From Chloroflexota bacterium (lineage in GTDB: Bacteria > Chloroflexota > Anaerolineae > Aggregatilineales > J027), in NCBI GenBank assembly GCA_013112715.1, contig JABFGB010000018.1, positions 62,001-126,000 on the forward strand: DNA of 64,000 nucleotides, read 5' to 3'. Of the stretch, positions 1 through 8,460 are shown in pieces. Positions within the stretch are counted from its first letter, which is position 1; each line of letters starts with the position of its first letter. The notes under the pieces are model-generated. The model saw only the letters and a program-made list of their open reading frames with translations. It did no database searches and was not told the origin of the DNA. The translations under genes were made by a program, and so were the position numbers.

Positions 1-2
1 CC

Positions 3-155
3 AGATTTCTCTGCAAAATTGCTCTTTGGTATCGAAAATATGTGCCTGAAGAATGCCCTCTTTACTTTTCTAATGACATGGAAGATAGATATTTAGAAAT
101 AGACCCAAACACAACAATGGAAGAAATGATTGAATTCATGGGATATGATGGTTAA
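3..155 (+). CDS. C-terminal fragment of an unidentified protein (cut by window edge)
   Basis: An open frame enters from the left edge and ends at TAA 153-155, giving about 50 residues that finish in EFMGYDG. The fragment is rich in acidic and aromatic residues and Met, with no domain I can name. Base composition is clearly AT-rich compared with the genes that follow, so it may belong to accessory or transferred DNA left of the window. It converges on the D-threonine-aldolase-like gene, with two bases between the stop codons and no visible terminator. It could be part of a small immunity-type or otherwise uncharacterised protein; the rest lies outside the window. Confidence 0.5.
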   Translation, partial: RFLCKIALWYRKYVPEECPLYFSNDMEDRYLEIDPNTTMEEMIEFMGYDG

Positions 156-157
156 AT

Positions 158-1213
158 TTACGTCAACAACCCCCGTGCCGCCACATCCCACACCACCTCC
201 ACTTGCTCATCGCGTACCCCGACTATCTGATTAAATAAATTGCTCACCACGCAGCAATGGTTGGGGATAATCGTGACCCGTTCACCGATGGCAGGCTTGG
301 TCGCACACGCCGAAAAATCCACATGCCCGTGTTCCTCCGAAAGCTGATAAATTTGTGCCTCCGGGTATTCCAAAATCAACCCATACCCCGTTAATCCCAT
401 CAAATCCGACGACAATGTTTTGCTCCCCGCGTCCAATATGCCGCGTTCGGCGGTAGGTCGGCTGATGACGGTACTGATAATCCGCATGGCGCATTGCTCA
501 AGCGTCATCGCCCCTGCCTTAAGCGTGGCCCGATCTCCATAGACATACGTTCCGGCCCGGTATTCGGTAACACCCGTATGGGTATGGGCTTCCCACATTC
601 TCGGCGTACCACCCAAGCTGACGCGCTCAACCCCGATGCCCCGTTTTTCGAGCAAGATTTTGGTGTCTTGCACAAACGAGGCGGTATTTTGATTGGCAGG
701 ATAAGTCATCAAGCCGCCAAATTTCAGCAGGGGCATATCGGCGATTAGGCAGGCTAATTCAACCGCCTGCTGGGAATTTTGCACGCCGCAGCGTCCTGAA
801 CCAGTATCAAACTCGACCAACACAGTTAACTCCCGACTCGCTTGTTGCGCGGCCTGTGCCAATCCCCGCACGGTATATTCCGAATCCGCCGTCACACTGA
901 TTTGGGCCACTTGCATGAGTGCCGCCAATCGTGCCAATTTCTGATTGCCCATCAGGTTGTAGGGGATAAAAATATCAAGAATGCCCGCCTGTGCCATGAT
1001 TTCGGCTTCCCCCAATTTTTGACAGGTAATCCCCGCGGCTCCTGCCTGCAACTGCATTTGGGCGATTGATGGGATTTTATGGGTTTTGATGTGGGGGCGG
1101 TTCAAGATTTGATGAGCATCCAAATACTGCTGCAAATGGGCAATATTGGCTTCAAGGCGATCTAAATCAATAACAGCAACTGGGGTATCAAGTTCTGAAA
1201 TGTGCATAGGCAT
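158..1213 (-). CDS. D-threonine aldolase / D-serine dehydratase-like PLP enzyme (alanine racemase N-terminal fold)
   Basis: Predicted PLP- and metal-dependent enzyme of the DSD/D-threonine aldolase family (fold type III), acting in the cytoplasm on D-beta-hydroxy amino acids. The N-terminal TIM-barrel signature RPHIKTHK carries the Schiff-base lysine, and the C-terminal motif PNHCCVVSN supplies the His and Cys that hold the metal in this family. Length (about 351 residues) fits. I start at ATG 1213, giving MPMHISELDTP, the usual family N-terminus. A GGGGAGGGG stretch lies 15 bases upstream (1229-1237), rather far for a ribosome site. An in-frame ATG at 1258, three bases after the previous stop, would add 15 residues and could be used by translational coupling. 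It follows the amidohydrolase gene as the second gene of a pair. The exact substrate cannot be told. Confidence 0.85.
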   Translation of the reverse strand: MPMHISELDTPVAVIDLDRLEANIAHLQQYLDAHQILNRPHIKTHKIPSIAQMQLQAGAAGITCQKLGEAEIMAQAGILDIFIPYNLMGNQKLARLAALMQVAQISVTADSEYTVRGLAQAAQQASRELTVLVEFDTGSGRCGVQNSQQAVELACLIADMPLLKFGGLMTYPANQNTASFVQDTKILLEKRGIGVERVSLGGTPRMWEAHTHTGVTEYRAGTYVYGDRATLKAGAMTLEQCAMRIISTVISRPTAERGILDAGSKTLSSDLMGLTGYGLILEYPEAQIYQLSEEHGHVDFSACATKPAIGERVTIIPNHCCVVSNLFNQIVGVRDEQVEVVWDVAARGLLT

Positions 1214-1261
1214 TAGTTGAAAAATAGACCCCTCCCCAAACTGAAGAAAGGGTGTCATCGG

Positions 1262-3253
1262 CTAATTGGGAACGGCGACAGGCCCACCCGCCAGTTCTAC
1301 ATAATCCATCGCCACTCGTTCGTCAGCAGCGACCTGCAAAATCTCACTCAACATTTCGGCGATCAGCGAAGCTTTATATTCCGCATCCCGCATTGACCAC
1401 GTGCGCGATTTAATTTCGAGATAGGTATGGTCGGCTTTGGGTTTTAGGAAGTTATCGAGATTGACATAGAATTGAACGCCTTTATACAAAATACTCCAGC
1501 GGCGGCGCTCTTTGGTAATCTCACGTTCCTCTGCCCCCCGAAAATATTCGTGATAGAAACGCAACGGGCGATCCGCCGGGGCGTAAAATTGTGAATGGGA
1601 AAGCAGGACAGCCTGATCAAATTCACGTTCTTTGGTCGGCGAGGTATAGGTCAGGCGTGTGCGTACTCCGGTCACTTCATTGGCTTCATCCAATGTGTCA
1701 TCTTCACGATAGCGCACCCGTGACCCATCGTTAAATAGGAAATAGGTATCGTATTGACGATAACGGGTTTCTTTGACGATTTGCACATCCGGGTGTTCCA
1801 ACAACCGCCGCAACATTTCGGGATGATCGAAGCGCGTCTTCAGCTGAATCTCAAAACTCTCTTGGCGCTGGAAACTGGCAATCGAGAGCAGTTTGGACAT
1901 AATGTTGCCGGAATATTCGCGGATATATTTGTCAATCTGCACCGCAATAGTCTGCGCCTGTTCCAAGATGGGTGGCAGATCAATCGTCAATAATTGGCGA
2001 TCTCGCATGAGCCATACCCCATTACACATAACATGCGCCACATCGGTACTCTTGGTCGAATACACCAACTGCCCATAGATACCGTCAGGGTCATGACTGA
2101 AAAAGGGCGTATTATGGAGGGTCTTCTGATTGACCATGATAATATCAGCCCGCTTGCCAACCTCAAGGCTGCCCGTAATATCCCCAACATGACAGGCCTG
2201 TGCCCCAAGCCGGGTTGCCATCAATAAGGCTTCTTTGGCAGGCAATGTCGTGGGGTCATTGGTAGCCACCTTCGCCAATAATGCGGCCAGATGAATTTCG
2301 GTAAACATATCAAGGTCATTATTGCTGGCTGTCCCGTCTGTGCCAATCCCCACATTCACCCCTTGATCCAACATCGTTTTGACTGGGGCAATACCGCTGG
2401 CGAGCTTCAAATTGCTGGTTGGGTTATGCGACACCCCGGCATTGTGGTTGCGAAGAGTACGAATTTCGCCGGAGTCAATATGGACGCAGTGGGCACATAG
2501 GCACTTATGGTCGAGAATACCCATTTTCTTGATACGCGGCACGACGGGCATTCCAAATTCATTGCGGCTGTCCTCAACCTCTTGTTTTGTTTCGGCGACA
2601 TGGATAATCACCGGCACGTCATATTTATGAGCGAGATCAGCGCAGAGTTGCAGCAGTTCATCGGTGCTGGTATAAGGAGCATGGGGCGCGACCGATGGGA
2701 CTACTAAGGAATGGCCCTTCCATTGTTGGATAAATTTTTCGGTATAGGCAAGGCTGTCTTCATAACTTTCCGCATCAGGCGATGGGAATTTTAGGATGGT
2801 TTGACCACATAGCCCCCGCACCCCAACTTCGGCGGCGGCACGGGCCACTTCGGATTCAAAATAGTACATATCCGCAAAACAGGTCGTGCCACTTAGAATC
2901 AGTTCCGCCAGCGCCAGTTTCGCACCTAGATAGACAAATTCTTCATTGACATAGATTTTTTCGGCGGGCATGATGTACCCCATCAGCCACACATCCAAGC
3001 GCAAATCGTCTGCCAAGCCGCGCATCAAGGTCATCGAAAGATGCGTATGGGCATTCACCAGACCGGGCATAATCACCTGCCCGCTGCAATCCAAAACTTC
3101 AGGGGCCTCAAAATTTGCCACAATTTCAGCGGTCGGCCCAACCGCGACAATTTCCGCACCTTTGATCGCTACAGCCCCATCAGAATAGGTGTCCATTCCA
3201 TCATTCATGGTCAGGACATAACCTTTGATGAGCAACCGATCTACCTTTTGCAT
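1262..3253 (-). CDS. Amidohydrolase (MTA/SAH deaminase-like) fused to a C-terminal CYTH-like domain
   Basis: Residues 1-445 form a complete metal-dependent amidohydrolase of the 5-methylthioadenosine/S-adenosylhomocysteine deaminase and SsnA/TrzN group. Visible are NAHTHLS (H69, H71), IIHVAE (H218, E221), AHCVH (H255/H258) and GTDG (D306), all the usual metal and catalytic positions. The likely reaction is hydrolytic deamination of a purine or related ring. From about residue 465 a second domain follows that looks like a CYTH/triphosphate-tunnel fold: FEIQLKTRF in place of the usual ExExK, an RVRYRED strand, and YLEIKS near the end. The total of 663 residues far exceeds the family norm of about 430-450. 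An internal Met at the junction (NIMSKLL) has no clear ribosome site, so a true fusion is most likely. Downstream lies the PLP enzyme, three bases from the stop to its first ATG. Confidence 0.85.
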   Translation of the reverse strand: MQKVDRLLIKGYVLTMNDGMDTYSDGAVAIKGAEIVAVGPTAEIVANFEAPEVLDCSGQVIMPGLVNAHTHLSMTLMRGLADDLRLDVWLMGYIMPAEKIYVNEEFVYLGAKLALAELILSGTTCFADMYYFESEVARAAAEVGVRGLCGQTILKFPSPDAESYEDSLAYTEKFIQQWKGHSLVVPSVAPHAPYTSTDELLQLCADLAHKYDVPVIIHVAETKQEVEDSRNEFGMPVVPRIKKMGILDHKCLCAHCVHIDSGEIRTLRNHNAGVSHNPTSNLKLASGIAPVKTMLDQGVNVGIGTDGTASNNDLDMFTEIHLAALLAKVATNDPTTLPAKEALLMATRLGAQACHVGDITGSLEVGKRADIIMVNQKTLHNTPFFSHDPDGIYGQLVYSTKSTDVAHVMCNGVWLMRDRQLLTIDLPPILEQAQTIAVQIDKYIREYSGNIMSKLLSIASFQRQESFEIQLKTRFDHPEMLRRLLEHPDVQIVKETRYRQYDTYFLFNDGSRVRYREDDTLDEANEVTGVRTRLTYTSPTKEREFDQAVLLSHSQFYAPADRPLRFYHEYFRGAEEREITKERRRWSILYKGVQFYVNLDNFLKPKADHTYLEIKSRTWSMRDAEYKASLIAEMLSEILQVAADERVAMDYVELAGGPVAVPN

Positions 3254-3362
3254 CTAGTTCGCTCCTTTGAGTCTTTAAATTTTTCTTAACAAGCCTATTA
3301 AAGAATATTTTGGGGCTGAAATTTTGCGGAATTATAGCGCAAATTCAAGGATTGCCAATCGT

Positions 3363-5474
3363 CTAGGGCGCGGAAAGGCTGATTTGCGTGATTTCCATCG
3401 TGGGAGCGGTGGTTTCGATGACCCCTGCCAAGATGTTCTCGCGGTCAAAGGGGCCAAGCAGCAATGAAACTGCGCCATCACTGGCGGTGATGTGGTCAAT
3501 TTCAGCACTATCGCTGCGCTCGCGGTCTGCAAAAATCCCCAGTTCATAGTCTCCTTGCCCTGCCTCAAACTCTACATCTAAACCGCGTGTGCCTTCTTGT
3601 GTCAGGTCAATTTGGGGCAGAAGCGTGATCACAATCGGCACGTTGGCACAGGCCGATGGATTATCGGGCAAGCCTGTCCCCAATCGCACCACGCCATCAT
3701 TGCCGACCTTAAACCATACCACCGCTCCGCCACAATTTTCAGTCGGCAGGGTTGTCAACACAAACCCCCACAGCGCAAAGGTATCCTCCGCCACCACCCG
3801 CGATTCCGTGACCCGTTTGCCATCGGGTAGAGCATCCGAAAAATTCACGACCAGCGGTTGATCGCCCGTGATAATCGGCTGGGTCTGGATATTATTGCGT
3901 TCGTTGGTTTCAACGAGTGTATTATCGGGGTCAAGCAGTACCCGTGCAATAAATGTCCCGAACCAATTGAAGCGGTAAGAAAACTCATCCTCAAAAGTGC
4001 CTCCCGGTTGAATCGCGGGAATTTCACGGTTGATCGAGGGCAATCGTGGATCACGATCATTGCCCAAAAATTCAAAGGTGGCAGGAACAGAAACCTCCGT
4101 GCCAGCGTTTTCTACTAACAGCCGTATACTGGTAAATTGACCGGGCACAGGTCGGCTCGTACCAATTTCAAATGTTCGTACCTGCAAATCAGTATTGGGG
4201 ACACGAGTTGGCCCGCCGCCATTTTGGGATTCGTCATCTCCGGCCAACAGCAAGAATCCTGCCACCCCGACAGCAATCAATATCACAACGGCCAGCAGCA
4301 GCGCCAAATCACGTAGGTCAAATCGGCGCGTTTCTTCAACCCGAAGTGGGCCGGATTGCAGCATAAACAGATAACCATCTTCGGCGCGAAGATATAAGAC
4401 AGGCGTAGCCCATTCAATATTCCCAACGGTACTGCTCACAGCCCGACGCGCTTCTGAAACAGCCGCATCCATCGGCAAGCCATCCGCTACAGCCCGATAA
4501 AATTCTTCGCTAAACACGCTGGCAGCGTCATTACTAATTTCAAACTGATTGGCGACAACTGCCGGAATCCCCCGCGTAATCAGGCTACTGGCAATGCCCT
4601 CCGCCGCATTTTGCTGATTTTGCCGCGCCCCATGACAAGAATTAAGTACCACCAAGCGGATTGTGTTTTCTTCGCTGAGTTCACGCGCCAACGCTTCGGC
4701 CCGTACCGGAAAATGGCTGTTTTCACCCAAGGGGTCAACCAGTGCCAGTGTGCCAATGCCACTTTCGGGGTCATAGCTGCTGTGGCCGATGTAATGGAAA
4801 ATATGATAGTCCTTCAATCGAAGTGTCCGCTGGAGGGTTCGCAGAGAGGCATCCTCCAAAAAGTCAATCTCTAGCAACCCTTTGGCACGTAAATCCGCTG
4901 TCGCTTTTTCCAAGAGTGTCCGTTCTTGCTGGACGTTCAATGGAGGCAAGTCACTGGGACTGGCGATCATGACCAATAGGCGCAGCGGATAACTTAGGGA
5001 GACCCGGCGGCGGACTACCGTCTCTTTAGGGAAACGTACAATCGGAGTTTGGCGCGAGAGGGCCAAAAAATCTTGAGGGCCACGCAGAAATTCGAAGGGC
5101 AAGTTGACCAAATCCCCTGCCCCATCCAAATTCAGTTGGAGACGCAATCCGATTTCTGCATCCACCAGCGCCTTTTGATAACTACGATTATACGCTTCAA
5201 GGACAGCCTCGCTGAAAATCGTCTTAAATAGAATCTCGCCAAATTCACGGGCCACTTGCTGACGTTCGGAAAGTGGTGCAGATCGTTCGCCGCTCAGGGT
5301 TGCAATTCGGAAAGCTAATTGTTCGGGTGTATAGGGAAGCTGGAAAATATGACTTGGCGCAGCAGTCCCCAAAGTTTCCAACGGCATCCGCACAACTTTG
5401 GCTTCATAACGACCATCGCCTAACATTGTAATTTGGAGTTCAAAATCTAAATGAGCAGGCCGGGTCATCCACAC
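3363..5474 (-). CDS. CHAT-domain (caspase-like) protein with TM segment and CARDB-like domain
   Basis: Residues about 60-375 are a CHAT peptidase domain. The histidine of HYIGHSS (H231) and the cysteine of VVLNSCHGA (C280) form the expected dyad, so it looks catalytically competent. A hydrophobic segment at 389-411 (ALLLAVVILIAVGVAGFLL) is a single membrane helix. Residues 426-535 resemble a CARDB adhesion-type beta domain, with alternating short strands and an ending in ETNERNN. A further C-terminal beta-rich domain is unassigned. Topology is probably cytoplasmic CHAT with external CARDB. The start at 5474 has AAGGAA eight bases upstream. CHAT proteins act as regulated proteases in signalling and in conflict systems (established for the family). 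Partner and substrate are unknown here. Confidence 0.87.
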   Translation of the reverse strand: MWMTRPAHLDFELQITMLGDGRYEAKVVRMPLETLGTAAPSHIFQLPYTPEQLAFRIATLSGERSAPLSERQQVAREFGEILFKTIFSEAVLEAYNRSYQKALVDAEIGLRLQLNLDGAGDLVNLPFEFLRGPQDFLALSRQTPIVRFPKETVVRRRVSLSYPLRLLVMIASPSDLPPLNVQQERTLLEKATADLRAKGLLEIDFLEDASLRTLQRTLRLKDYHIFHYIGHSSYDPESGIGTLALVDPLGENSHFPVRAEALARELSEENTIRLVVLNSCHGARQNQQNAAEGIASSLITRGIPAVVANQFEISNDAASVFSEEFYRAVADGLPMDAAVSEARRAVSSTVGNIEWATPVLYLRAEDGYLFMLQSGPLRVEETRRFDLRDLALLLAVVILIAVGVAGFLLLAGDDESQNGGGPTRVPNTDLQVRTFEIGTSRPVPGQFTSIRLLVENAGTEVSVPATFEFLGNDRDPRLPSINREIPAIQPGGTFEDEFSYRFNWFGTFIARVLLDPDNTLVETNERNNIQTQPIITGDQPLVVNFSDALPDGKRVTESRVVAEDTFALWGFVLTTLPTENCGGAVVWFKVGNDGVVRLGTGLPDNPSACANVPIVITLLPQIDLTQEGTRGLDVEFEAGQGDYELGIFADRERSDSAEIDHITASDGAVSLLLGPFDRENILAGVIETTAPTMEITQISLSAP

Positions 5475-5523
5475 AGTTCCTTGTCATGCAGCAACCGAAT
5501 CAAAACCCAATTGTATCCAGTAA

Positions 5524-5557
5524 CAAAAAACACGCCTCTTTAACGATAGCGTGTTTT
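5524..5557 (-). terminator. Rho-independent terminator after the Gly-Phe-rich secreted protein
   Basis: On the minus strand an 8-bp stem (5549-5556 with 5528-5535) closes a 13-base loop and is followed by six Ts (5525-5530). It lies just after the stop of the gene ending at 5582, separating it from the CHAT gene. Confidence 0.75.
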
Positions 5558-5581
5558 CCAAAATCCGAAAACTTTAGGCCA

Positions 5582-6733
5582 CTATTGCGGTTTTATCCAT
5601 TCGCTTAATGCGGGTGGATTAGAGAAAAACTCGATGGCGCTTTCTGAACCAAGCACTTGTAAATCATCTGAACTGACAACCGCCTGTGCCCGGTCATCCA
5701 CATTTACCCCAACACCAAATCCGCAGTTGAACTGGCAGAAGCCTCCACCGAAACCACCAAACTGACCGAAGCCACATCCCACGGTTCCAAAACCTCCAAA
5801 ACCGACAGGAGCACAACTATTGAAGCCCCCAAAACCACCGAATTGCGACGGAGCAGCCAATTCCCTACGGATACCTTGCTTGGCAAAATTGGGTACAAAA
5901 GAAACCGATTCCGGGCGGGGTGTAGAAAATTCCTGCCAGTTGCCATCGCCCTGATCTAAAAAGATAGTGGTTTCAAGGCCGGGGGTCAAAACACGCCGCG
6001 TCGGTACAGAGAGAGCGATGGGTTGGGTTAATTCGACGGCTGGGTCAACACCCATCTCAAATAAGACACACCACCATGTATCCTCGACATCTGCTGGCAA
6101 CGCATCCTCTGTAATGGGAATCCGCCGGAAGCTAAAGGTCGTGGGTTCGGCGACAGTATTTGGCAAAATCAGCACTTCAATACCCGTCTCCCCAACCGGT
6201 AGCGGCACATTTTCGCCCGCTTCATTGACCGTACCCTGCGCGTCCACCACAATCTGACCCCTGTCGGCCAATGGCTTTAGAGTGCCCTCCTCTGGTGTGG
6301 CATCAATAATCCCACTTGTGGGCGAAATCCATGTGATAGTTGCGGCTACCCCTTTGGGAATGTCGGCAAACCCTTCGGGGAAACTCACACGAAAGGTGAA
6401 AGGGCCGAGAATAGAATTGCCATCCAACGTTGCAACTTCCCAAGTCACGGCGGTTCCAACTTGCCCCGCCAATACTGCCGATTCTGGGAACTCTAACGCC
6501 TCAATAAACGTTGCCTGTGGTGGAATCTGGGCTTGGATACCGACACTTTCGACAGTGGCATCCCCGCTTGCCAAAATCACACTATAAAGCACCGTACCAT
6601 CTTCATCAATCAACCCAGTTGACCCCGCAACGAGGGTGACATCGCTCGCAACTGCCGACAACGATTGTATAGGAACTAACAATGCAACAATGAGCAGCAA
6701 TCCTATCCTTGTAAACTTCCGTGACATTGGCAT
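5582..6733 (-). CDS. Secreted protein with DUF11/cohesin-like beta domain and Cys-containing Gly-Phe-rich segment
   Basis: A typical Sec signal peptide covers residues 1-29 (positive MSRKFTRIG, hydrophobic core, SAVAS). Residues 30-150 are a beta-sandwich region resembling the DUF11 or cohesin-like domains of surface proteins. The middle (165-290) is beta-rich and unassigned. Residues 297-342 form a low-complexity segment of GFGGF-type repeats holding four cysteines (307, 320, 333, 337), followed by a short charged tail. No membrane anchor or sorting signal is visible. AGGAGAG precedes the ATG. It has its own terminator and lies between the BTAD regulator and the CHAT protein, all on one strand but in separate units. 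The function is not known; a surface or matrix protein cross-linked through its cysteines is an inference. Confidence 0.75.
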   Translation of the reverse strand: MPMSRKFTRIGLLLIVALLVPIQSLSAVASDVTLVAGSTGLIDEDGTVLYSVILASGDATVESVGIQAQIPPQATFIEALEFPESAVLAGQVGTAVTWEVATLDGNSILGPFTFRVSFPEGFADIPKGVAATITWISPTSGIIDATPEEGTLKPLADRGQIVVDAQGTVNEAGENVPLPVGETGIEVLILPNTVAEPTTFSFRRIPITEDALPADVEDTWWCVLFEMGVDPAVELTQPIALSVPTRRVLTPGLETTIFLDQGDGNWQEFSTPRPESVSFVPNFAKQGIRRELAAPSQFGGFGGFNSCAPVGFGGFGTVGCGFGQFGGFGGGFCQFNCGFGVGVNVDDRAQAVVSSDDLQVLGSESAIEFFSNPPALSEWIKPQ

Positions 6734-6843
6734 ATCTCTCCTAATGAATAATTCCCACCCTTCTTGAGGATACGGGGTTTGCTGTACGCTGCCTACTGAC
6801 GTTAGTTAGGGTTTGGCAGCTAATTTTGGTTAGGGAAGAAAAC

Positions 6844-6870
6844 AAAAAACCCGTCCGGGTTCGAACGGGT
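6844..6870 (-). terminator. Rho-independent terminator after the BTAD regulator gene
   Basis: On the minus strand the arms 6865-6870 and 6849-6854 pair perfectly (ACCCGT with ACGGGT), with a GC-rich loop that can extend the stem, followed by a run of Ts read from 6849 to 6844. It lies 22 bases past the stop codon at 6893. Confidence 0.8.
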
Positions 6871-6892
6871 GATGTGATTTACAAAGAAGTAG

Positions 6893-8131
6893 CTATTTGG
6901 CAGCTTTGATCTCTGCTGCTAATTTGACCGTCAAAGGATCGGGGGTGACATTCAACGATTTCTTCAGTCCATCCACCAAACGATCATAGGCTTCGAGAGC
7001 ACGGTGGTTAGCCCCAATCTGGTGATACATCCGCATGATACCGCGTATCAAATCTTCACGTAGGGGAGCAGTGGCCGAAGCTCGCAAATAGAGACCCAAT
7101 GCTTTTTCTTGCTCATCACGACGCTCACAAATCCGCGCCATCCCAACCAGTGCCTCTGTATAGGTAGCGGCCATTTCTTGACGGCGGCGGGCAATCCACT
7201 CGCCCTTCATGCCGCTAAGAAAATCTTCGCGGTACAGGTCAATGGCTACTTGATATAATTCCTGCGCTTCCTCATCATCAGCGACAGCAGCGGATTGTAC
7301 GGCCTCTTGGAAATTGACCACATCATAATAAAGATCAATTTCGTTGGCGATGCGATAGAACCCCGCGCCATAAATAGTCAGGTTGGTACCCAAAATCTCG
7401 CTGACCTTCCGCTTGGTGACATGAAACACATTGGTTGCCTCGCGGGTACTGAGATTAGGCCAAAAGGTATGAAAAATATCATCGCGCGTGGTCATGGCTC
7501 GATCTACAAAAAAGAAAAACAGCGATCTTGGCAAGTGTCCTTCCCAGCGATCTACTAGACGGCCATTCACCCAAACCTGCCCCTGACCAAACGCCCGCAC
7601 TTCTAAAAAGGACTTGCCTGCCTCAGGATGTGCATAGTCCACCAGCATCCTCCGATTATCTACTGGCAGCAGCGCCAGTTTGCCGCGCATACTGTCGGAT
7701 TCAATAAGATCAATGGGTAATTCACGTCCACTCAAAACAATTCGGTGGCCCGGTTTCAGGGTATCTGCCAGCGTCTCAATCAAGGGCTGCAATTGGCTAC
7801 ATCGTTCGCCGTCGAAGCCTTCGATGAGTAAAACACATGAGCGAGTCCGATTGAGTGCCTTGCCCAAAATGTCGGCAGACTTGGTGAGATTGCTCCCCAG
7901 CGCATCCACCTTTATCTGAAGCTGAGTTTCAACTGCCTCTTTAATCGCAGATAACGCAGCTTCTAATGAAAGGTCTTCGGCGGGGAGATGAGCATAAGCG
8001 ACATTGGTTGATTGGAGTAAAAGCTGCCCTAATGTCCGATGAGACGCATAAGCCGATGGATGAAGGATGATGATGGTCGTGCTATCGGGAAGGGATGAAA
8101 ACTGTTTATCAATGCTAATATTGTTACTCAC
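6893..8131 (-). CDS. BTAD/SARP-type transcriptional regulator with degenerate NTPase domain
   Basis: The C-terminal half is a SARP-like winged helix (about residues 174-260, with FWPNLSTREATNVFHVTKRK as the DNA-binding part) followed by the TPR-rich bacterial transcriptional activator domain (about 270-412). The N-terminal 170 residues keep the outline of a STAND/MalT-type ATPase: a hydrophobic strand before the expected P-loop, a Walker B-like CVLLIEGFD, and RIVLSGREL. However, the P-loop region reads HPSAYASHRT with no GKT/S, so nucleotide binding is probably lost. The protein is therefore likely a DNA-binding activator with an ATPase-derived sensing or scaffold domain. It has its own terminator, and an AT-rich upstream region (8132-8260) separates it from the rel unit. 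The target genes are unknown; the neighbouring secreted protein and CHAT gene are candidates. Confidence 0.8.
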   Translation of the reverse strand: MSNNISIDKQFSSLPDSTTIIILHPSAYASHRTLGQLLLQSTNVAYAHLPAEDLSLEAALSAIKEAVETQLQIKVDALGSNLTKSADILGKALNRTRSCVLLIEGFDGERCSQLQPLIETLADTLKPGHRIVLSGRELPIDLIESDSMRGKLALLPVDNRRMLVDYAHPEAGKSFLEVRAFGQGQVWVNGRLVDRWEGHLPRSLFFFFVDRAMTTRDDIFHTFWPNLSTREATNVFHVTKRKVSEILGTNLTIYGAGFYRIANEIDLYYDVVNFQEAVQSAAVADDEEAQELYQVAIDLYREDFLSGMKGEWIARRRQEMAATYTEALVGMARICERRDEQEKALGLYLRASATAPLREDLIRGIMRMYHQIGANHRALEAYDRLVDGLKKSLNVTPDPLTVKLAAEIKAAK

Positions 8132-8267
8132 AGTATCCTCATGATAATTTCATTATTATGTTTGCCCTCCATTAAGGGCATTTTCTTATATATTTTACAA
8201 AAACAGTTTAATTTGTTCAATTATATAACTTATAACTAAAGTCGCCAAACATTTTCCTACTCAAAAT

Positions 8268-8453
8268 CTAGCCCCCAAATGGTGACGGAAACCCACCATC
8301 GGTAATTCGGCTAACCCGCTCATCCGTCGCCTGTACCAAAGCCGGAGTCGGAGCAGGGTCACTGGTTGATCGAAACGTAGCGCAGGCAAGACCTGTTACC
8401 AATACCAACGCGACAATTGCCAATAAAATTTTCAAGTACATCGTTTGCCACAT
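8268..8453 (-). CDS. Small lipoprotein downstream of rel
   Basis: This 61-residue protein has a strong N-terminal hydrophobic stretch ending in a lipobox (LVTGLAC, Cys at about residue 24). A short Pro- and Thr-containing tail ends in FPSPFGG. It is predicted to be lipid-anchored on the outer face of the membrane. It begins seven bases after the rel stop on the same strand, so it is probably cotranscribed with rel. A second in-frame Met (MYLKILL) four codons in could also be the start. No known family is recognised. It is short and could be poorly conserved, but the lipobox argues for a real gene. Confidence 0.6.
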   Translation of the reverse strand: MWQTMYLKILLAIVALVLVTGLACATFRSTSDPAPTPALVQATDERVSRITDGGFPSPFGG

Positions 8454-8460
8454 ACGATTT

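Noticed and set aside
6849..6870. GGTTCGAA sequence resembling a tRNA T-loop
   Set aside because: It is the loop of the BTAD terminator hairpin; no acceptor or anticodon stem surrounds it.
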